Origin: an uncultured Treponema sp.
Lineage (GTDB): Bacteria > Spirochaetota > Spirochaetia > Treponematales > Treponemataceae
NCBI GenBank assembly: GCA_900317625.1
Contig: ONHK01000002.1
Span: 1-64,000 of the forward strand
Length of the DNA: 64,000 nucleotides
Direction of reading: 5' to 3'
Positions 22,388 through 29,675 of the stretch are shown one piece after another. The notes under the pieces were generated by a model. That model was not told the DNA's origin. It ran no database searches and was given only the letters and a program-made list of their open reading frames with translations. A program made the translations under genes and the position numbers. Numbering within the stretch: position 1 is the first letter of the stretch; each line of letters opens with the position of its first letter.

Positions 22388-22858
22388 ATGACAATACGAA
22401 GAGCGAACGAAAAAGACATTCCGAGAATTATTGATTTGCTGGGGCAGGTGCTTCAGATTCATGCGGACATTCGGCCGGACATTTTTATTCCGGGAACGAC
22501 AAAATACACGGACGAGGAGCTTTCTGAAATGCTCAAAGACGAAACGAAGCCGATTTATGTTGCCGCAGACGAAAATGACGCTTGCATCGGCTACGCTTTT
22601 TGCCAACTTCGAGAACAGCCGTTTTCAAACAATATGGTTCAGTTCAAGTCGCTTTTTATTGATGATTTGTGCGTTGACAAAAGCACGCGAGGCCAGCATA
22701 TCGGCGAAAAACTTTTTGAGCACGTGAAAAGCGAGGCGAAACGGCTTGGCTGCTACGAAGTTACGCTCAACGTGTGGGCGGGAAACACTTCGGCGGAAAA
22801 ATTTTACGAAAAAATGGGACTTAAGACAAAAGAGCGGCAGCTGGAATATATTTTGTGA
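22388..22858 (+). CDS. GNAT acetyltransferase
   Basis: 156 residues: MTIRRANEKDIPRIIDLLGQ, SLFIDDLCVDKSTRGQHIGE (acetyl-CoA loop R-G-x-x-I-G) and VWAGNTSAEKFYEKMGLKTK. AAAGGAG precedes the ATG. It lies between the SirTM and macrodomain genes on the same strand, separated by repeats. A functional link to them is not shown. Confidence 0.9.
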   Translation: MTIRRANEKDIPRIIDLLGQVLQIHADIRPDIFIPGTTKYTDEELSEMLKDETKPIYVAADENDACIGYAFCQLREQPFSNNMVQFKSLFIDDLCVDKSTRGQHIGEKLFEHVKSEAKRLGCYEVTLNVWAGNTSAEKFYEKMGLKTKERQLEYIL

Positions 22859-22893
22859 AGAGGAAAAGAGTTTGGATTTGGAATGACGGCAAG

Positions 22894-22930
22894 TTGCCGC
22901 TCGGTTTCGACAGGCTCAACCAGCGTGACG
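22894..22930. repeat. Short REP fragment
   Basis: TTGCCGCTCGGTTTCGACAG followed by GCTCAACCAGCG repeats the apical hairpin (GGTTTCGACARGCTCAACC) of the longer dispersed elements. Confidence 0.6.
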
Positions 22931-22978
22931 ACTTCCAAAAAATTGATTGAAAATTAAAATCGAATCGGAAAAGACAAA

Positions 22979-23782
22979 ATGACACAGACTGCAAGACGCG
23001 AATGGCTGATAAAATATCTTTTGAACGAGCCGGATTCGCCGGATAAATATAAAAACATCGAGATTCCGCCGCACGAAGACGAATCCGCGCAGAAAGATTT
23101 GCTGCGCTCGCTGATGAATGTGCGTCCGCCACGGCCGGTTTCAGAAGAATTTTTAGAAATTCAGGACGAATATTTAAAGGAACGCAACAGAGAGCGCGGA
23201 ATCACCGATGTTGCCACGCTGAAAAATTTTCCGTCGGACAAAAGGCTTTTTTTGTGGCAGGGCGACATCACAACGCTGAATGCGGACGCAATCGTGAACG
23301 CCGCAAATTCCGCGCTGCTCGGATGCTTTGCCCCGCTCCACGCGTGCATCGACAACTGTATCCACACATTCGCCGGAATACAGCTTCGCCTTGCGTGCAA
23401 CGAGATAATGCAAAAACAGGGCGCGCCTGAAAAAACTGGAGGCGCGAAAATCACGCCGGCATTCAATCTGCCTTCAAAATACGTTCTGCACACGGTCGGG
23501 CCGATAATCCGCGCCGCCGTAACCAAACGCGACAAAATCCAGCTCGCCTCATGCTATACAAGCTGCCTGAACCTTGCCGCGCAAAACGGACTTGAAAGCG
23601 TGGCGTTCTGCTGCATTTCCACAGGCGTTTTCAGATTTCCGCAGAAACTCGCCGCACAAATCGCAGTAAAAACCGTGAAAAATTGGCTCAACGAAAACAA
23701 AAATTCAACCGTAAAAAAAGTAATTTTCAACGTATTCGGAAACAATGATTTGGAGATTTACAGGGAAATTTTGGGAGAATGA
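22979..23782 (+). CDS. Zinc-containing macrodomain protein-ADP-ribose hydrolase
   Basis: 267 residues. An N-terminal helical cap (RREWLIKYLLNEPDSPDKYK) is followed by the macrodomain: LFLWQGDITTLNADAIVNAA then NSALLGCFAPLHACIDNCIH, and GGAKITPAFNLPSKYVLHTV. The G-C-F-x-P-x-H-x-C-I-D-N motif is the zinc-macrodomain signature of the SirTM-associated hydrolases in staphylococci and streptococci, which remove ADP-ribose from the sirtuin's target. Usually the operon also has GcvH-L and a lipoate ligase; neither is in this window. The gene is 3 bp ahead of a methyltransferase gene. Confidence 0.92.
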   Translation: MTQTARREWLIKYLLNEPDSPDKYKNIEIPPHEDESAQKDLLRSLMNVRPPRPVSEEFLEIQDEYLKERNRERGITDVATLKNFPSDKRLFLWQGDITTLNADAIVNAANSALLGCFAPLHACIDNCIHTFAGIQLRLACNEIMQKQGAPEKTGGAKITPAFNLPSKYVLHTVGPIIRAAVTKRDKIQLASCYTSCLNLAAQNGLESVAFCCISTGVFRFPQKLAAQIAVKTVKNWLNENKNSTVKKVIFNVFGNNDLEIYREILGE

Positions 23783-23785
23783 AAA

Positions 23786-24460
23786 ATGACCGTACAGGAA
23801 CAGTTCAACTTGATTGCAAAGGAATACGACGAGAACCGCCGCAAGTTCATTCCGTGTTTTGACGACTATTACATTTCTTCGACGGATTTTGCCGCAAAGT
23901 CGCTACGCGCAAAGCCGAATCTGATTTTTGACCTCGGCTCTGGAACGGGGCTTCTTCCGTCGTTTTGGTTCAAGCATTTTCCGGGCGCGAAATATGTTCT
24001 TGTTGACCTTGCCGAAGAAATGCTTGCAGTGGCGAAAAAGCGATTTGAAAATCTTTCGAACGTGGAATACAAAATCCTCGATTATTCAAAGGAGATTCCG
24101 GCGGGAAAGCCCGACCTTGTGATTTCCGCGCTTTCGATTCATCATCTTGAACACGAAGTGAAGAAAAATCTCTTCAAAAAGATTTATGACGCTTTGGACG
24201 AAAACGGAACTTTTATAAACTACGACCAGTTCTGCTCGGAAGATTTGGAAATGAACAAAAAAATTGAGGAATACTGGACTGAGCAGATAAAATCTTCCGG
24301 GATTTCAGAAAAGGAATACGAACGCTGGCAGGAACGCAAAAAGCTCGACCGAGAATGTTCCGTGCGGCAGGAGACAAAATGGCTCAGACAAGCCGGATTC
24401 AAGCGTGCGGAATGTATTTATCTGAACAGAAAATTCGCGGTGATTTTGGCCGGGAAGTAA
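23786..24460 (+). CDS. Class I SAM-dependent methyltransferase
   Basis: 224 residues: LIFDLGSGTGLLPSFWFKHF (motif I), YVLVDLAEEMLAVAKKRFEN (motif II), PDLVISALSIHHLEHEVKKN (motif IV) and ENGTFINYDQFCSED. It starts 3 bp after the macrodomain gene and is probably translated from the same message. The C-terminal part (WLRQAGFKRAECIYLNRKFA) is typical of Methyltransf_12/25 enzymes acting on small molecules. Substrate unknown. Confidence 0.88.
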   Translation: MTVQEQFNLIAKEYDENRRKFIPCFDDYYISSTDFAAKSLRAKPNLIFDLGSGTGLLPSFWFKHFPGAKYVLVDLAEEMLAVAKKRFENLSNVEYKILDYSKEIPAGKPDLVISALSIHHLEHEVKKNLFKKIYDALDENGTFINYDQFCSEDLEMNKKIEEYWTEQIKSSGISEKEYERWQERKKLDRECSVRQETKWLRQAGFKRAECIYLNRKFAVILAGK

Positions 24461-24467
24461 ATATGGC

Positions 24468-24590
24468 TTAGGGATTGTAGTGGCACGCCATAGGCGTGTT
24501 CCGAAGCGTAGCGGAGGAATGGAGATAGCACGAAGTGCGTACGTAACCACGAAAAGCCCGACCTGCCGAAAGGCAGGGAAGCCCCAAAAT
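24468..24590 (+). repeat. Dispersed REP-like element
   Basis: TTAGGGATTGTAGTGGC at the left, nested hairpins CACGCC-ata-GGCGTG and TTCCGAAGC...GCGGAGGAA, then AAAAGCCCGACCTGCC and GGGAAGCCCCAAAATAA at the right. It starts 8 bp after the methyltransferase stop. Confidence 0.8.
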
Positions 24591-24604
24591 AAGAGGAAAC
24601 AAAA

Positions 24605-24919
24605 ATGGCGACAACAAAAGAATACATCGATTTTGTGTGTGAACAGATTGAACGTTATGGCGATGTGCGGAACCGCAAGATGTTCGGCGAATATATGGCG
24701 TATCTGAACGAAAAGCCGGTTCTTCTTGTGTGCGACAACACGGTTTTTGTGAAAAAGCTGCCAGAAGTTGAGCCAGTTATGAATGAATTCAACGCGGAGT
24801 GCGGATTTCCTTACGACGGCGCAAAGGAGCATTTTATCCTCGACATTGAAACCCGCGAGCTTTTGGACAAAGTGATTCCGATTCTGGAAGAGATTACGCC
24901 AATTCCACGAAAAAAATGA
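24605..24919 (+). CDS. TfoX N-terminal-domain protein
   Basis: 104 residues: VCEQIERYGDVRNRKMFGEY followed by MAYLNEKPVLLVCDNTVFVK, the TfoX_N pattern (R-x-M-F-G-x-x). In gamma-proteobacteria TfoX regulates competence, but stand-alone TfoX_N proteins like this are widespread and of unknown role. AGAGGA precedes the ATG. It sits alone between a dispersed repeat and a GNAT gene. Confidence 0.88.
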   Translation: MATTKEYIDFVCEQIERYGDVRNRKMFGEYMAYLNEKPVLLVCDNTVFVKKLPEVEPVMNEFNAECGFPYDGAKEHFILDIETRELLDKVIPILEEITPIPRKK

Positions 24920-24937
24920 TAAATATTCAGGTGAAAA

Positions 24938-25489
24938 ATGCTGAAAATACAAAGACTTATATTGCGAAAATGGACTGAATCTGACGCGGAAAGCCTGTTT
25001 GAATATGCGAAAAATCCGAACGTTGGACCGATTGCAGGCTGGCCTCCTCACAAAAGCGTTGAAGAAAGCAAAGAGATAATCAAAAACGTGCTGAACGGAG
25101 CGGAATGTTACGCCTTATGCGAAAAGGAAAACAACATCGCAATCGGGGCGGTGGAACTCAAGCTGAACGGACACACCGACATAACCGAACACGACGACGA
25201 ATGTGAGCTCGGCTACTGGCTTGCGCAGCCGTTCTGGGGAAGAGGCTACATGCCCGAAGCCGCAGGAGAACTTTTGCGCCGTGCATTTGAAGATCTTGGC
25301 ATGACAACAGTCTGGTGCGGATATTACGACGGAAACGCAAAGTCAAAACGCGTGCAGGAAAAACTGGGATTCGTCTTCCATCATACCTGCAAAGAACTTC
25401 CAGTTCCACTTTTGAATGAAGTGCGCGTCGGACACACAACCATAATGACAAAAGAACATTGGGAAGAAATTTATAAGAGAATGATTTAA
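24938..25489 (+). CDS. GNAT N-acetyltransferase, RimJ/RimL type
   Basis: 183 residues: KIQRLILRKWTESDAESLFE, CELGYWLAQPFWGRGYMPEA (acetyl-CoA loop) and YYDGNAKSKRVQEKLGFVFH. CAGGTG precedes the ATG. It starts 19 bp after the TfoX_N stop and may share its transcript. It is a different lineage from the RimJ/L-type gene at 4783. Substrate unknown. Confidence 0.9.
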   Translation: MLKIQRLILRKWTESDAESLFEYAKNPNVGPIAGWPPHKSVEESKEIIKNVLNGAECYALCEKENNIAIGAVELKLNGHTDITEHDDECELGYWLAQPFWGRGYMPEAAGELLRRAFEDLGMTTVWCGYYDGNAKSKRVQEKLGFVFHHTCKELPVPLLNEVRVGHTTIMTKEHWEEIYKRMI

Positions 25490-25511
25490 AGCTGATATAT
25501 TTGGAGGAAAA

Positions 25512-26159
25512 ATGAACGGATATTTTGCACTTACGCCGCAGCTTGTTCAAAAGGATTTGAATGCGCTCGGAAAATACAAGACTGCCGATGTTGACCGGCT
25601 GATCCGCGGTTACGTCAAGAAAAATGCGGATGCCTCCCTACTCCGTGCTCACGTTTTGACGCAGCAGCAGTTTCACAGGATTTATTTTTATGTCAGCCTT
25701 GAGCAGATAAAAAATGTTGACGAGCGGATGGCATTTATCCACGAAAACCTGCTTTTTGCGGACTGGTGGCACACGGACGAGCTGATTGGCTACGTTGCGG
25801 ATTTGGATTTTGAGGTGGCGCTGAAATATGCGGCTGAATACGTAAAATCAGAAGAGCCTTTTGTGCGCCGCTGGGGTTATGTGCTTTTCATTTCGCGGCT
25901 GGGACGAGAGCACGCGGAACAGCTTCTTCCGCTGATGAAAAACGACGGGCATTATTACGTTCAGATGGGCGAAGCCTGGCTTATTGCAGAGCTTGCCGTA
26001 ACCGAGCCGGAAACCGTGCACAAATGGATGGCGACCTGCGGAATTGACTACAAAATCTGCGGCAAGGCGATTCAAAAAATCTGCGATTCTTACAGAATTT
26101 CACAGGATTGGAAAGAAAAGTTCAAGGAACTACGGGCGGGGCTGAAAAACTTGCGGTGA
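25512..26159 (+). CDS. AlkD-like DNA alkylation repair protein
   Basis: 215 residues built of HEAT-like helices: HVLTQQQFHRIYFYVSLEQI, ENLLFADWWHTDELIGYVAD, FVRRWGYVLFISRLGREHAE, GEAWLIAELAVTEPETVHKW. The W-W-x-T-D and R-R-W-x-x-V segments are the DNA- and lesion-contacting features of the AlkD/AlkC family, which excises N3- and N7-alkylated bases. GGAGGA precedes the ATG. It is the third gene of a same-strand run after TfoX_N and GNAT. Confidence 0.85.
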   Translation: MNGYFALTPQLVQKDLNALGKYKTADVDRLIRGYVKKNADASLLRAHVLTQQQFHRIYFYVSLEQIKNVDERMAFIHENLLFADWWHTDELIGYVADLDFEVALKYAAEYVKSEEPFVRRWGYVLFISRLGREHAEQLLPLMKNDGHYYVQMGEAWLIAELAVTEPETVHKWMATCGIDYKICGKAIQKICDSYRISQDWKEKFKELRAGLKNLR

Positions 26160-26278
26160 GTTCGGATGGGGAATTTGTTCTGTTCTTTGGAAAACTTGCG
26201 GCAGAGCTTGACAGAGAATCTCTGCATTATAACATTAAATTTTTAGGCTTTATATATAACAGTAGTAATAAAATACGT

Positions 26279-26366
26279 TATAATAATTTTACTGGAAGTG
26301 CCTGATTTCTAAGGCGGCGTCTCCCAAAACTCAATCGGCTTTGCCGAAATTTGATGATGGGAGGAC
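26279..26366 (+). promoter_or_regulatory. Promoter and structured leader of toxin-like peptide, copy 2
   Basis: TATAAT at 26279-26284, then GGAAGTGCCTGATTTCT from 26294. GTCTCC (26319-26324) faces the GGGAGG ribosome site (26359-26364). TCAATCGGC and GCCGA-aat-TTGA form the intervening stem: CGGC/GCCG here replaces CCA/TGG of copy 1 and CCAGC/GCTGG of copy 3, so pairing is kept while bases change. Confidence 0.65.
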
Positions 26367-26372
26367 TTGCGT

Positions 26373-26480
26373 ATGACTTTAGAGCTTGTTTTGGCAGTAG
26401 TGGCAATTATAAATTGCATCACTGCTGTCGCAAGTGCAGTTATCGCAACCCTTTCTTACCTTAAAAATAAGAAGAGTTAA
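26373..26480 (+). CDS. Small hydrophobic peptide, type I toxin candidate, copy 2
   Basis: 35 codons: MTLELVLAVVAIINCITAVA, then a shared C-terminus TLSYLKNKKS. The N-terminal part differs completely from copies 1 and 3 while the last ten residues, leader, terminator and antisense promoter are conserved. This suggests selection for a membrane helix with a basic tail, not for a specific sequence. GGAGG lies 8 nt before the ATG. A convergent antisense promoter lies at 26574-26602. Confidence 0.7.
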   Translation: MTLELVLAVVAIINCITAVASAVIATLSYLKNKKS

Positions 26481-26567
26481 AAAGTAAAGCCGCCAAGTCC
26501 TGAACCCACTTTGACGGCTTTATAACCAAAAACGAGGAGACGACCGACAAAAATCGGGCATTTCTTT
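26480..26567 (-). ncRNA. Predicted antisense antitoxin RNA, copy 2
   Basis: Minus-strand TTGACG (26602-26597), 17 bp, TATATT (26579-26574); expected start near 26567 with AGAAATGCCCGATTTTTG, ending after the hairpin 26486-26521 and a T-rich tail. Confidence 0.65.
26486..26521. terminator. Bidirectional terminator, toxin copy 2
   Basis: AAAGCCG-c-CAA (26486-26496) pairs with TTG-a-CGGCTTT (26511-26521), with T-rich sequence on the minus-strand side. Confidence 0.75.
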
Positions 26568-26633
26568 TATTTCAATATACTACAGAAAAATGATTACGTC
26601 AAACAATTCTGCTGTTGGTGCAGCAAATATAGC

Positions 26634-26796
26634 TTAGGGATTGGAGCACCTGCGAAGCAGTCCACCGCAAGCGAGCGAAAACCGCAGGTTGGAGCGAGTG
26701 CGGAGGATGAGCGGATAGCGAAGTGCGGAACGCCCGACGGCGGCGGCCGGAATGTAACGAAGTGAAATGCAGGCAGCCGACGGAAGCCCCTGAGGA
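26634..26796 (+). repeat. Dispersed REP-like element
   Basis: TTAGGGATTGGAGCACC at the left border, then palindromic GC-rich segments, GGAACGCCCGACGGCGGCGG and a right end GGAAGCCCCTGAGG. It separates toxin locus copy 2 from the flavodoxin gene. Confidence 0.75.
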
Positions 26797-26811
26797 CAAA
26801 AAAATCTGTCA

Positions 26812-26840
26812 TTGACAAAAACTAATGTAACTAGTTTAAT
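26812..26840 (+). promoter_or_regulatory. Promoter with ACTAAT-N3-ACTAGT operator (TetR-type site 2)
   Basis: TTGACA (26812-26817), 17 bp, TTTAAT (26835-26840). ACTAAT-gta-ACTAGT (26821-26835) occupies the spacer at the same place as the site at 4742, with small deviations from the ACTAATTCAATTAGT core. Confidence 0.6.
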
Positions 26841-26871
26841 ATGTGGAAAAAATTTGGAGGCAAGAGGAAAA

Positions 26872-27417
26872 ATGAAAATTCTTGTAATCAACTGCAGCCC
26901 GGTAAAAAACGGTGCGACCGCGGAAATTGTGAAGATGGTTTCTTCGTTCGTGGACAAGGGCAATGAGGTTCGCGCGGTTTGCATTGACGACTACGAGATA
27001 AAATTGTGCCGGGGCTGCAGGAAATGCCACGAGACCGCGGAATGCCCGATTTTGGACGACACGAAAAAACTGATGGCGGAATATGAATGGGCGGACAAAA
27101 TTGTTTCCGTTTCGCCGTCGTACTGGGCGGACATTCCGGGACAGTTCAAGGTTTTTATCGACAGATGCACGCCATGGTGCAACACCCACGAGCCTCACGC
27201 AAAAATTCCTGGCGGCAAAAAGGGCTACACAATCGCGCTCAGAACCGGGCCTTCAATGCCGGAATGTGAAAAAATAATCGGCAGCATCGAGCATTTTTAC
27301 GGTCATCTTGAGATTGAGCCGAGCGGAAAACTCGGACTTTGCAAAGTTGAACACAAGGAAGATGTTGCGGCACACGCGGAGGAGATTCGGGAATTTTGCG
27401 AGGGGATTTGCCTTTAA
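26872..27417 (+). CDS. Flavodoxin-family NAD(P)H-dependent FMN reductase
   Basis: 181 residues from the ATG at 26872 (MKILVINCSPVKNGATAEIV, the FMN phosphate loop), preceded by AAGAGGA. CRGCRKCHETAECPILDD is the Cys-rich loop of iron-sulfur flavoprotein-like reductases, and SPSYWADIPGQFKVFIDR is the flavin ring contact region. The longer frame from 26812 includes the promoter. It probably reduces flavins, quinones or xenobiotics. It shares a TetR-type operator with the GNAT at 4783 and the TetR gene at 31841. Confidence 0.9.
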   Translation: MKILVINCSPVKNGATAEIVKMVSSFVDKGNEVRAVCIDDYEIKLCRGCRKCHETAECPILDDTKKLMAEYEWADKIVSVSPSYWADIPGQFKVFIDRCTPWCNTHEPHAKIPGGKKGYTIALRTGPSMPECEKIIGSIEHFYGHLEIEPSGKLGLCKVEHKEDVAAHAEEIREFCEGICL

Positions 27418-27441
27418 TAAAGCAACACGGGAGAGAACTCT

Positions 27442-27822
27442 ATGAAAAATCTGAATGAGGAAGACATTGATTTGCGGCCTGCACTAAAAGATTATTATCT
27501 CCGTCATCTTGCGGACGGAACTTTTATCTCCTGGCTTGCGTTTGACGGAGAAAAAATTGTGGGAACAAGCGGAATGTCCTTCGTGGAAAAGCCACCGTAC
27601 TTCGCATGCCCAAGCGGAAAAATCGGGCTGCTTTCAAGCATGTTCACAAATTCGGATTACAGAAGAAAAGTAATCGCAAAGGAACTTTTAAGCCGCGTCG
27701 TAAAAGAAGCAAAAGACTTCGGCTGCGGAACAGTTCAGATAACGGCATCCGACATGGGCGTAAAACTGTACACAGATTTCGGTTTTGTACATAACGAAAA
27801 TTTCATGCAGTACAAGCTGTAA
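27442..27822 (+). CDS. GNAT acetyltransferase with shortened N-terminus
   Basis: 126 residues beginning MKNLNEEDIDLRPALKDYYL, then GTFISWLAFDGEKIVGTSGM, KIGLLSSMFTNSDYRRKVIA and SDMGVKLYTDFGFVHNENFM. Relatives normally have about 25-30 residues before the EEDIDLRP segment (first strand and helix of the fold), absent here. GGGAGA precedes the ATG 8 nt away, so translation from this start is plausible. The acetyl-CoA loop RRKVIAKELL has Val where Gly is usual. It may be a decayed or trimmed enzyme. Confidence 0.82.
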   Translation: MKNLNEEDIDLRPALKDYYLRHLADGTFISWLAFDGEKIVGTSGMSFVEKPPYFACPSGKIGLLSSMFTNSDYRRKVIAKELLSRVVKEAKDFGCGTVQITASDMGVKLYTDFGFVHNENFMQYKL

Positions 27823-27881
27823 AATCGGGCAAACAAAATACACATGATGAAATATTCAAAATAATTTATGAAGGTAAAACA

Positions 27882-28544
27882 ATGAACAACACGCTCGTAA
27901 TTTACATTCACGGAAAAGGCGGAAACGCTGATGAAAGCGAACATTACAAAAAACTTTTTGCAGGTTGCGATATTGCCGGCTTTGACTACAAAAGTGAAAC
28001 ACCTTGGGATTTTAAAGACGAATTCTTGAACTGGGCGGAAGAAAAATTTTACAATTACAAAAACGTGATTCTTGTTGCGAACAGCATAGGCGCGTATTTT
28101 TCGATGAACGCGATTTCACGAATTAATGAAGAAATTGACGAAAAAGGAAACAGACAAAACAAAATCACCGCAAAAATAAGCAAGGCATTTTTTATCTCGC
28201 CAATTGTGAACATGGAAAAACTGATTGGCAACATGATGACTTGGGCTAACGTAACTGAAAATCAGCTTAAACAAAAGAAAATTGTAAACACGGACTTTGG
28301 TGAAAACCTTTCGTGGGAATATCTGACCTACGTCCGAAAAAATCCGATTGAATGGGAGATTCCGACTGAAATCCTTTACGGCGAACACGACAACCTCACT
28401 TCGCTTGAAACTGTTTCAGAATTTGCGCGCGCCCACAACGCAAATCTTACCGTGATGAACGGTGGCGAACATTGGTTTCACACAGATGAGCAGATGAAAT
28501 TTTTGGATGGCTGGATTGAAAAAAGATTAAAAGAATCAAAATGA
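27882..28544 (+). CDS. Alpha/beta-hydrolase fold protein
   Basis: 220 residues: LVIYIHGKGGNADESEHYKK (oxyanion HG), ILVANSIGAYFSMNAI (nucleophile Ser in N-S-I-G, a variant elbow), ILYGEHDNLTSLET (catalytic Asp) and MNGGEHWFHTDEQMKF (His). It resembles small serine hydrolases of the YdeN/UPF0227-like group. Substrate unknown. A weak GAAGG-type site precedes the ATG. Confidence 0.85.
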   Translation: MNNTLVIYIHGKGGNADESEHYKKLFAGCDIAGFDYKSETPWDFKDEFLNWAEEKFYNYKNVILVANSIGAYFSMNAISRINEEIDEKGNRQNKITAKISKAFFISPIVNMEKLIGNMMTWANVTENQLKQKKIVNTDFGENLSWEYLTYVRKNPIEWEIPTEILYGEHDNLTSLETVSEFARAHNANLTVMNGGEHWFHTDEQMKFLDGWIEKRLKESK

Positions 28545-28594
28545 ACGAAAACAACATTTGAAAAATCACGAAAAAATAAACTATAGGAGAAAGC

Positions 28595-29515
28595 ATGAAA
28601 ATCATCGAATACTTCACATCACAAGACAAGGCGCATTGGCTGGAAGAAATCGCGAAAGCTGACTGGGGTGCGGCAAAATTCCTTTATCAGCTTTTGAGCG
28701 AAGGCAAATTGAAGGAAACGCTTGGCGATTCCGCGCTTGTTCCGCTTTTGACCGACGGCGAAAAACTTGTTTCGTTCTGCACTTTTGCGCCGCTCGATGA
28801 TGTTCAGCCAACGGAACTTACTCCTTGGATTGGTTTTGTCTACACCACGCCCGAATACCGCGGTCACCGTTACGCAGGCGAGCTTTTGAACTGGGCGGAA
28901 AGCGTTGCAACCGTCATGGGACACAAAGCCGTCTATATTTCAACAGACCATATCGGGCTTTACGAAAAATACGGATATGAATTTTTCAAGACGGCAAAAT
29001 CAATCGATGGAGAGGAAACGAGAATCTACCGCAAAGAACTTTCCGCGGACGGCGAGGAAAAACAGAAGCGCCTGGAAAACGGCGGACGTTGGAAGGCAGA
29101 AATCGTAGCCGCGGCAAAACATGGCGTTGACATGACAGCAATCTGCGGACTTTCGTGCGCCCACTGCTTTTTGGGCGAATGGTGCGGAGGCTGCCGCTCG
29201 GTGTTCAACTGCTGCTCGTTCGGCACGCTGTTTCCCGGCGGAAAATGCCCGAACGTAAAATGCTGCGAAGAAAAAAATCTTGACGGCTGCTTTGACTGCC
29301 CGGAACTCGAAAATTGCGAAAAAGGATTCTACACGCCAAGCAACGACGGAGCCACCGCAAGCAAGGCACAGGCAATCTTCATCCGCCGGCACGGAAAGCA
29401 AGCGCACCGCAAAGTTTTGGACAACCTGCACAAAAAATACGAGTTCCAAAAAATGCAGGAAATCCTCGGACAGAGCGTGGAAGAAGGAATGAGAATTTTG
29501 GAAGAGAGTTTGTAG
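28595..29515 (+). CDS. GNAT acetyltransferase fused to a Cys-rich DUF3795-like domain
   Basis: 306 residues. Residues 1-150 are GNAT (TPWIGFVYTTPEYRGHRYAG, VYISTDHIGLYEKYGYEFFK). From about 180 the sequence is Cys-rich: GLSCAHCFLGEWCGGCRSVF, NCCSFGTLFPGGKCPNVKCC and DGCFDCPELENC, followed by a helical end. Two neighbouring modules that are often separate genes are one polypeptide here. The Cys set suggests metal binding. AGGAG precedes the ATG. Confidence 0.85.
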   Translation: MKIIEYFTSQDKAHWLEEIAKADWGAAKFLYQLLSEGKLKETLGDSALVPLLTDGEKLVSFCTFAPLDDVQPTELTPWIGFVYTTPEYRGHRYAGELLNWAESVATVMGHKAVYISTDHIGLYEKYGYEFFKTAKSIDGEETRIYRKELSADGEEKQKRLENGGRWKAEIVAAAKHGVDMTAICGLSCAHCFLGEWCGGCRSVFNCCSFGTLFPGGKCPNVKCCEEKNLDGCFDCPELENCEKGFYTPSNDGATASKAQAIFIRRHGKQAHRKVLDNLHKKYEFQKMQEILGQSVEEGMRILEESL

Positions 29516-29529
29516 ATGAAGTGAACGGC

Positions 29530-29645
29530 TTAGGGATTGGAATGGCACGCCGCAGGCGTGTTCCGAAGCGAAGCGGAGGAATGGAGGCGAAAGCCGTAAC
29601 CACGCAAAGCCCGACCTGACGAAAGGCAGGGAAGCCCCAAATAAA
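29530..29645 (+). repeat. Dispersed REP-like element
   Basis: TTAGGGATTGGAATGGC, hairpins CACGCCgcaGGCGTG and TTCCGAAGC...GGAGGAA, then GCAAAGCCCGACCTGACG and GGGAAGCCCCAAATAAA. Nearly the same as the element at 24468. Confidence 0.8.
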
Positions 29646-29675
29646 AAATCAAAAAATAATTCGCAGGAAAATCAA

